Assembly (NCBI RefSeq): GCF_003628125.1 | Contig: NZ_RBZU01000005.1 | Location: forward strand, 124,001-188,000 | Length of the DNA: 64,000 nucleotides | Source: Pararobbsia silviterrae | GTDB lineage: Bacteria > Pseudomonadota > Gammaproteobacteria > Burkholderiales > Burkholderiaceae | Reading direction: 5' to 3' | Shown: positions 56,238 to 64,000 of the stretch, one piece after another | How positions within the stretch are numbered: position 1 is the stretch's first letter | How the letters are laid out: each line of letters opens with the position of its first letter | Notes under the pieces: generated by a model | What the model was told of the DNA's origin: nothing | Databases searched by the model: none | Seen by the model: the letters and a program-made list of their open reading frames with translations, nothing else | Program-made: the position numbers and the translations under genes

Positions 56238-58310
56238 TCAGCCCGCGCCGAGCGCTTCGAGTTGCTCCTGCGTGTCGAGCCAGTCGGCTTCGACCTGCGC
56301 AAGCTTCGCGCTGACGTCGGCCTGCTTGCGCAAGGCCTCGGTCAGTTCCGCCTTGCGCGCGGCCTCGTAGCTGGCCGGATCGGCGACAAAGGCGTCGAGG
56401 CGCGTTTTCTCGTCGTTGAGCGTGTCGAGTTCGGCTTCGAGCTTCTTGATCTTGTTTTGCAGGGGCTTGCGCTGCTGCGCGAGCTTTTGCCGTGCCTCGG
56501 CCTCGAGGCGCTTCTGTTCCTTGCGGTCGACGACGCTCGATGCGCCGCCGGCCGATCCGTCCGCGTCGCCCGCCGCGTTTCCGCTCGCGGCCTGCGCGCG
56601 CTGGTTCGCCGCATGCTCGAGCAGCCAGTCCCGATAATCGTCGAGATCGCCGTCGAAGGGTTGGAGCGCGTGGTGCGCGACAAGCAGGAACTGATCGGTC
56701 GTCGCGCGCAACAGATGCCGATCGTGCGAGACGACGATCAGCGTGCCTTCGAACTGGGCGAGCGCCATCGTCAAGGCATGACGCGTTTCGAGATCGAGGT
56801 GGTTCGTCGGCTCGTCGAGCAGCAGCAGATTCGGCTTCTGCCAGATGATCAGGGCGAGCGCGAGACGCGCCTTTTCGCCGCCCGAAAACGGCGCGATCGG
56901 CGCGCTCGCCATGTCGCCGCGGAAATTGAAGCTGCCGAGGAAGTCGCGCAGTTCCTGTTCGCGGACGTCGGGAGACAGGCGCGCGAGATGCGCGAGCGGC
57001 GAATCGTCGGGACGCAGCGTTTCGACCTGATGTTGCGCGAAATAGCCGATCTGAAGTCCCTTGCCGGTGCGGACCGTGCCCGACAGCGCGGGCAGCACGC
57101 CCGCGAGCGTCTTGATCAGCGTGGATTTCCCCTGGCCGTTTGCGCCGAGCAGGCCGATGCGCTGCCCGTTTTGCACCGAGAGCGTCACCTTGTCGACGAT
57201 CACGATATCGCCGGGCCGCGTGTCGGGCTGCCGGCGATCGGCGTGCGTCGCGCTTTGCGCGCCGCCGCCGCCGCCGCCGTGACCGTCGGCATGGACGGTC
57301 GCGTCCTCGGTGCCTTCGGGCTCGCCCGAAGGGCCGCCGGGACGGTACCCGCATTGCACGCGATCGAGCGTGAGCATCGGATTCGGCGCGGCATCGGGCG
57401 CGCGAAATTCGAACGTGAACGGCGACGCGACGTGCGCGGGTGCGATCAATTCCATGCGTTCGAGGGCCTTGACGCGGCTTTGCGCCTGACGGGCCTTCGT
57501 GGCCTGGGCCTTGAAGCGGTCGACGAAGCTTTGCAGATGCGCGATCGAGCGTTGCTGTTTCTCGTAGGCGTTTTGCTGGAGCGCGAGTTGCTGCGCGCGC
57601 AGGATCTCGAACTGTGTGTAATTGCCGCCGTAACGTTTGACCTGCTGGTTCTCGATGTGCAGCGTGACGTTGCAGACCGCATCGAGGAACTCGCGATCGT
57701 GCGAGATCACGACGAGCGTGCCCGGATACCGCCGCAGCCAGTCTTCGAGCCAGACGATCGCGTCGAGGTCGAGGTGGTTCGTCGGTTCGTCGAGCAGCAG
57801 CAGATCGGACGGGCACATGAGCGCCTGCGCGAGGTTCAGGCGCATGCGCCATCCGCCCGAAAACGAGGCGACGCTCGCGCGCGTTTGTTCGAGCGTGAAC
57901 CCGAGACCGAGCAAGAGCGCTTCGGCGCGCGCGGGCGCGGTGTAGCCGTCGGCGTCGGCGAACGCGGCGTGCGCCTCGGCCTCGGCATGGCCGTCGTGCG
58001 CGGCCGAGGCCGCGGCGATGCGCGTTTGCGCGTCGCGCAGCACGGTGTCGCCGTCGAGCGTGTAGTCGAGCGCGCTGCGTTCGACAGCCGGTGTGTCCTG
58101 CGCGACATGCGCGACGCGCCATGTCGGCGGAAACTGCAGATCCCCCGCATCGGGATGCAACTGATCGCGCAGCATCGCGAACAGCGTCGATTTGCCGGCG
58201 CCGTTCGCGCCGACGAGTCCGGCCTTTTCCGCGGGATTCAGCGTAAAGCTGGCGTTGTCGAACAGCGGCTTCGTGCCGCGTGCGAGGGAAACCTGATTGA
58301 ACCGGATCAC
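56238..58310 (-). CDS. ABC-F family ATPase (YheS-like)
   Basis: A soluble 690-residue ABC-F protein with two ATPase cassettes and no membrane segments; family members act on the ribosome. Cassette 1: VGANGAGKST, FSGGWRMRLNLA, LLLDEPTNHLDLD. Cassette 2: LGANGQGKST, FSGGEKARLALAL, LLLDEPTNHLDLE. The linker between them holds a Gly- and Asp-rich low-complexity insert (about residues 318-352), and the C-terminus is a charged coiled coil. The start is GTG 58310, as VIRFNQVSLARG is the usual beginning. YheS is preferred over Uup from the overall layout; resistance-type ABC-F is less likely. Confidence 0.9.
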   Translation of the reverse strand: MIRFNQVSLARGTKPLFDNASFTLNPAEKAGLVGANGAGKSTLFAMLRDQLHPDAGDLQFPPTWRVAHVAQDTPAVERSALDYTLDGDTVLRDAQTRIAAASAAHDGHAEAEAHAAFADADGYTAPARAEALLLGLGFTLEQTRASVASFSGGWRMRLNLAQALMCPSDLLLLDEPTNHLDLDAIVWLEDWLRRYPGTLVVISHDREFLDAVCNVTLHIENQQVKRYGGNYTQFEILRAQQLALQQNAYEKQQRSIAHLQSFVDRFKAQATKARQAQSRVKALERMELIAPAHVASPFTFEFRAPDAAPNPMLTLDRVQCGYRPGGPSGEPEGTEDATVHADGHGGGGGGAQSATHADRRQPDTRPGDIVIVDKVTLSVQNGQRIGLLGANGQGKSTLIKTLAGVLPALSGTVRTGKGLQIGYFAQHQVETLRPDDSPLAHLARLSPDVREQELRDFLGSFNFRGDMASAPIAPFSGGEKARLALALIIWQKPNLLLLDEPTNHLDLETRHALTMALAQFEGTLIVVSHDRHLLRATTDQFLLVAHHALQPFDGDLDDYRDWLLEHAANQRAQAASGNAAGDADGSAGGASSVVDRKEQKRLEAEARQKLAQQRKPLQNKIKKLEAELDTLNDEKTRLDAFVADPASYEAARKAELTEALRKQADVSAKLAQVEADWLDTQEQLEALGAG

Positions 58311-58379
58311 GACGTCTAGGAGAATGCGAAAACCGCTATTGTAGGGGCTTCGCGAACCCTCACCGACCAGGACGCATCG

Positions 58380-58859
58380 ATGGATCCAATCTACTCGTTT
58401 TCCGCCACGGCGCTCGACGGCACGCCGATCGACTTCGAACGCTATCGCGGCAAGGTGCTGCTCATCGTCAATACCGCGAGCGAATGCGGCTTCACGCCGC
58501 AATACGAGGGTTTGCAGAAGCTTCATGAGAAATACGGCGCGCGCGGCCTTGAAGTGCTCGGCTTTCCGTGCAATCAGTTCGGCAAGCAGGAACCCGGCGA
58601 CGCCGAGCAGATCGGGGCGTTCTGCGAGAAGAACTTCGGCGTCACGTTCCAGATGTTCGACAAGATCGACGTCAACGGCGACGCGGCGCATCCGCTCTAT
58701 GCGTATCTGAAGGATCAGGCGCCCGGCGTGCTCGGCACCGAGGCGATCAAGTGGAACTTCACGAAGTTTCTCGTCGATCGCAGCGGCAAGGTCAGCGAGC
58801 GCTATGCGCCGATGACGAAGCCCGACGCGCTCGAGCGCGATATCGAGGCGATACTCTGA
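58380..58859 (+). CDS. Glutathione peroxidase family protein
   Basis: A 159-residue thiol peroxidase of the GPx family. The active cysteine is C36 in NTASECGFTPQYEGL; the second conserved region is FPCNQFGKQEPG (Gln and Cys of the catalytic set), and the third KWNFTKFLVDRSG (Trp, Asn). Like most bacterial members it likely uses thioredoxin rather than glutathione. It is divergent from the ABC-F gene. Its stop codon TGA is the first three bases of the octamer array that follows. Confidence 0.95.
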   Translation: MDPIYSFSATALDGTPIDFERYRGKVLLIVNTASECGFTPQYEGLQKLHEKYGARGLEVLGFPCNQFGKQEPGDAEQIGAFCEKNFGVTFQMFDKIDVNGDAAHPLYAYLKDQAPGVLGTEAIKWNFTKFLVDRSGKVSERYAPMTKPDALERDIEAIL

Positions 58860-58936
58860 GGCGCTAAGGCGCTAAGGCGCTAAGGCGCTAAGGCGCTAAG
58901 GCGCTAAGGCGCTAAGGCGCTAAGGACCCAGGACGC
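58857..58936. repeat. Array of 10 octamers (TAAGGCGC)
   Basis: Unit 1 is TGAGGCGC, whose TGA is the gpx stop codon. Seven exact TAAGGCGC copies follow (58865-58920), then TAAGGACC and CAGGACGC. The unit TAAGGCGC is the same as in the array at 26.1 kb. It fills the 91-nt gap between the converging gpx and cls genes. Confidence 0.93.
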
Positions 58937-58950
58937 AGCGCGGCCGTTCG

Positions 58951-60762
58951 CTAAAGGATCGGCGAGAAGAGCCGCGCGATCGTCATCGTCAGACGACGCC
59001 ACGCGGGCGCGCGCGTGTATTCGGACGCGTCGATCTCGAAGCAGTGCGCGAAATCCTCGACGAGCATCGCTTCGACCTTGCCCGCGAAATCGCGATCGAC
59101 GGCGAGCACGATCATTTCGAAGTTGAGCCGGAACGAGCGATTGTCGAGATTCGCCGTGCCGACCGAAGCCGCGCGATCGTCGATCAGCATGACTTTCTGA
59201 TGAAGGAAGCCCGGCCGGTAGCGATAGATCCGGATGCCGGCCTTGAGCGCATCGTGCGCATGCCGCGTCGACGCTTCGAAGACGACGAAGTGGTCGCGGC
59301 GCGACGGAATCATGATCCGGACGTCGACGCCGCGCATGACGGCCAGCCGCAGCGCGGCGAACACCGCTTCGTCGGGAATCAGATACGGCGTCGTGATCCA
59401 GACGCGATGCCGTGCCGCGTTGATCGCCTCGACAAAGAACAGCGACGCCGTTTCCTGCCGGTCGGCGGGGCCCGTCGCGATGACCTGGCATCGCACGTCC
59501 GGCGTGCCGGGCCGGCGCCCGGGCACGCGCGGATCGCCCGGCCTGAAAGGATGGAGCAGCTCGGGCGGCTCAAGCGGCGGCACGGGCGGCGGCAACGGCA
59601 CGACATCGAGCGCCTGGTCGAGGTCGTTCGTTTCGTCCGCGGCGTGCGCGCCGGATTGAGGCGCCGGCGCGTCGTGTCGGGTCTCGCTTACCGCAGCGTG
59701 TCCCTCGGCGGGCGACGCCTGCGCTTGCGGCACGATCTGCGCGCCCGATTGCAGCGCGACGTCGCGGCCCGGCTCGACGCCTTCGTCGAGCGCGAGATCG
59801 CTGAGCGCGACATCGCGCGCGATCGTCGGATCGACGCTCGCCCATGCTTCGCGGGCGTCGCCGGCCTGGGCATCGGCGCTCGGTACGCGAAAGTCGGGCA
59901 GCCGCTGCGTGACCCAGTACCAGTCTTCGAGAAAAGCGAACTGTACGTTCGCGACGATGGGGCCGCGCAGTTCGAGATGCGTGTCGCGCCATGGCGAGAG
60001 CCGCGGCTTCTCGCCGAGATATTCGACGCCGACGTTCAAGCCGCCGACGTACGCACGCTGCCCGTCGACGACAACGATCTTGCGGTGATTGCGGAAGTTG
60101 AGCTGAAACCGATTGATGAACTTGCGCGTCGCGAACGCGCGGATCTCGACGCCGCCTGCGTGCAGACGCTCGACGTAGCTGCGCGGCAGATCGTACGAGC
60201 CGATGCCGTCATAGAGAAAGTAGACCTTGACGCCGGCCGCCGCGCGCGCAAGCAGCCGGTCGCGCAGCGCGCGTCCGAGCGCATCGTCGCGCACGATAAA
60301 GAACTGGATCGCGATGAAGTGCTGCGCCGAGTCGATGGCGTCGAAGATCGCATCGAAGGTCGCGCGGCCGTTCACGAGCAGCCGCAGCGCATTGCCCGCG
60401 ACGAACGGCATATCCGCAAGATAGGTCAGCGCGCGCGTCGTGTTCGCGCCGAGCTGCGCGGCCGCGTAGCCGCCGTCGTCCATATGGCGCGACGCATGTG
60501 CGCCGCGCGTCTGCGTGCGCATGCGCTGGTTGCCGAGGCGCCGCGCGTCGACATACCCCGCAAACCGGCTGCTGCCCAGAAACAGATACGGGATGACCGT
60601 CAGATAAGGCATCGCGATCAAGGCGACCGCCCAGGCGATCGCACCTTGCGACGTGCGCGTGTTCGCGACCGCGTGAAACGCCATCGCGACCCCGAGCAGA
60701 TGCGCGAGCGCGATCAGCGAACCGACATGCAGCGCATCGAGCGGGATCCAGTGGGCGAACAC
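58951..60762 (-). CDS. cls: Cardiolipin synthase-type phospholipase D protein
   Basis: A 603-residue membrane protein with two N-terminal membrane segments (about residues 10-32 and 40-62) and two HKD catalytic motifs: HRKIVVVDG at 226 and HQKVMLIDD at 521. It condenses phosphatidylglycerol to cardiolipin. Between the two PLD halves is an insert of about 125 residues (293-420), Ala/Asp/Pro-rich with a run of prolines, that bacterial Cls proteins of about 480 residues lack. The start is GTG at 60762. Last gene of the dapD-arsC-dapE-prmB-cls run, 22 nt after prmB. Confidence 0.92.
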   Translation of the reverse strand: MFAHWIPLDALHVGSLIALAHLLGVAMAFHAVANTRTSQGAIAWAVALIAMPYLTVIPYLFLGSSRFAGYVDARRLGNQRMRTQTRGAHASRHMDDGGYAAAQLGANTTRALTYLADMPFVAGNALRLLVNGRATFDAIFDAIDSAQHFIAIQFFIVRDDALGRALRDRLLARAAAGVKVYFLYDGIGSYDLPRSYVERLHAGGVEIRAFATRKFINRFQLNFRNHRKIVVVDGQRAYVGGLNVGVEYLGEKPRLSPWRDTHLELRGPIVANVQFAFLEDWYWVTQRLPDFRVPSADAQAGDAREAWASVDPTIARDVALSDLALDEGVEPGRDVALQSGAQIVPQAQASPAEGHAAVSETRHDAPAPQSGAHAADETNDLDQALDVVPLPPPVPPLEPPELLHPFRPGDPRVPGRRPGTPDVRCQVIATGPADRQETASLFFVEAINAARHRVWITTPYLIPDEAVFAALRLAVMRGVDVRIMIPSRRDHFVVFEASTRHAHDALKAGIRIYRYRPGFLHQKVMLIDDRAASVGTANLDNRSFRLNFEMIVLAVDRDFAGKVEAMLVEDFAHCFEIDASEYTRAPAWRRLTMTIARLFSPIL

Positions 60763-60784
60763 GATAGGCGCCTCGCGCTCCGCG

Positions 60785-61678
60785 TCAGTCCGGCAGGTCG
60801 GCCGCGCGAAGCAGGAACACGCTGTCGTCGCCCGCGCTCGTCGTGAGCCAGTTCAGTTCGAGACCGCCGAAGGCGGCTTCGACATGGTCGCGTTCGTTGC
60901 CGATCTCGACCACGAGCACACCGTCGGGCGACAGCCATCGTTTGGCGTGCGCGATGATGCGCTGGACGATCGTCATGCCGTCGGCGCCGCCGGCGAGCGC
61001 GATCTCGGGCTCGTGGCGGTATTCGGGCGGCAGGGCATCCATCGACGCCTGGTTCACGTACGGCGGGTTCGTGATGATCACGTCGTACTGACGCTCGGGC
61101 AGCGGCTCGTAGAGATCGCCTTCGAACAGCGCGATCCGGTCGTCGAGCTGATAGTCGCTGACGTTGCGATGGGCGACTTCGAGCGCCGCGTGCGAAATGT
61201 CGACCGCATCGACATCGGCGTTCTCGAACGCCGCGGCCGACAGGATCGCGAGACATCCCGAGCCCGTGCAGAGTTCGAGCACGGCCGTGACCTGATCGGG
61301 ATCGTCGACCCACGGCGTGAGCCGGTCCTGGAGCAGTTCGCCGATCAGCGAGCGCGGCACGATGACGCGCTCGTCGACATAGAAGCGAAAGCCGTGCATC
61401 CAGGCCTCGTGCGTCAGATAAGCGGCGGGCATGCGCTCGGTCGCGCGGCGTTCGATCAGATTCAGGATCGACGCGATCTCATCGTCCATCAGTCGCGCGT
61501 CGAGGAAGGGATCGAGCGTGTCGAGCGGCAGATGCAGCGTATGGAGGATCAGATACGCGGCTTCGTCGTACGCGTTGGTCGTGCCGTGGCCGAAGAAGAT
61601 CTCGGCCTGATTGAAGCGCGACGTCGCGTAGCGAAGCAGGTCGCGCACGGTCGAAAACGGATGGGACGGGTTCGTCAT
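60785..61678 (-). CDS. prmB: Ribosomal protein L3 N5-glutamine methyltransferase PrmB
   Basis: Methylates a glutamine of ribosomal protein L3. The 297-residue Rossmann methyltransferase has the SAM loop VLELCTGSGCLAI and the catalytic NPPY motif (IITNPPYVNQASM) that binds glutamine. The N-terminal helical domain (RDLLRYATSRFNQAEIFFGH) distinguishes PrmB from PrmC. It lies 24 nt after dapE, in the same operon as dapE and cls. Confidence 0.95.
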   Translation of the reverse strand: MTNPSHPFSTVRDLLRYATSRFNQAEIFFGHGTTNAYDEAAYLILHTLHLPLDTLDPFLDARLMDDEIASILNLIERRATERMPAAYLTHEAWMHGFRFYVDERVIVPRSLIGELLQDRLTPWVDDPDQVTAVLELCTGSGCLAILSAAAFENADVDAVDISHAALEVAHRNVSDYQLDDRIALFEGDLYEPLPERQYDVIITNPPYVNQASMDALPPEYRHEPEIALAGGADGMTIVQRIIAHAKRWLSPDGVLVVEIGNERDHVEAAFGGLELNWLTTSAGDDSVFLLRAADLPD

Positions 61679-61702
61679 GGCACTCTCGTTGGGCTGGGGC
61701 GA

Positions 61703-63263
<1,561 letters not shown>

Positions 63264-63266
63264 CGC

Positions 63267-64000
<734 letters not shown>

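Overview
The window is high-GC chromosomal DNA of a betaproteobacterium, almost certainly Burkholderiaceae (Burkholderia sensu lato). This rests on gene orders I know from that group: der-hfq-hflX-hflK-hflC-DUF2065-hisZ-purA, bamD/rluD-pgeF-phaC-phaA-phaB-phaR, tsaB-rimI-udg, lplT/alr-radA, and dapD-arsC-dapE-prmB-cls. The species cannot be fixed from sequence alone. No rRNA, tRNA, IS element, prophage or CRISPR array was found.

Layout. 0-8.8 kb: RNA/ribosome factors (Der, Hfq, HflX), the HflKC membrane complex, the histidine regulatory subunit HisZ, adenylosuccinate synthetase and a phosphoribosyltransferase. 8.9-18.7 kb: the potassium transporter Kup, an MHS-type transporter, Tex, an exported coiled-coil protein, a YdcH-like protein and an Fe-S helicase. 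18.8-25.8 kb: an accessory minus-strand operon for arabinose-containing oligosaccharides (ABC ATPase, two permeases, binding protein, GH51 arabinofuranosidase, GntR regulator). 26-31 kb: LysE exporter/Lrp pair, BamD, RluD, PgeF. 31-36 kb: the complete polyhydroxyalkanoate operon phaC-A-B-R, ending in a strong terminator. 36-47 kb: a loosely packed region with porin, AraC regulator plus a coupled small gene, a GGCT-like protein, a 55-residue microprotein gene, a universal stress protein, isocitrate lyase and a DEAD-box helicase, separated by unusually long intergenic gaps. 47-64 kb: dense housekeeping genes (ACBP, TsaB, RimI, UDG, DUF1853, ThiD, LplT, Alr, RadA, ABC-F, Gpx, cardiolipin synthase, PrmB, DapE, ArsC-like, and DapD running off the right edge). 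Der is cut by the left edge.

The most unusual feature is not a gene. At least five gaps between genes hold tandem arrays with a strict 8-bp period (26.05, 39.70, 40.83, 44.87 and 58.86 kb). The unit sequence drifts along each array, yet the 8-bp register is kept without indels. One array (58.86 kb) begins with the gpx stop codon and shares its unit with the array at 26.1 kb. Arrays of 7-, 9-, 11-, 12- and 14-bp units also occur. Other structure outside genes includes an 18-bp perfect inverted repeat with a nested hairpin between lrp and bamD, a 17-bp inverted repeat inside the sugar operon, a 24-bp operator-like palindrome before that operon, and a pair of AAGGG-AAAA-CCCTT palindromes bracketing a good promoter before the 55-codon gene.
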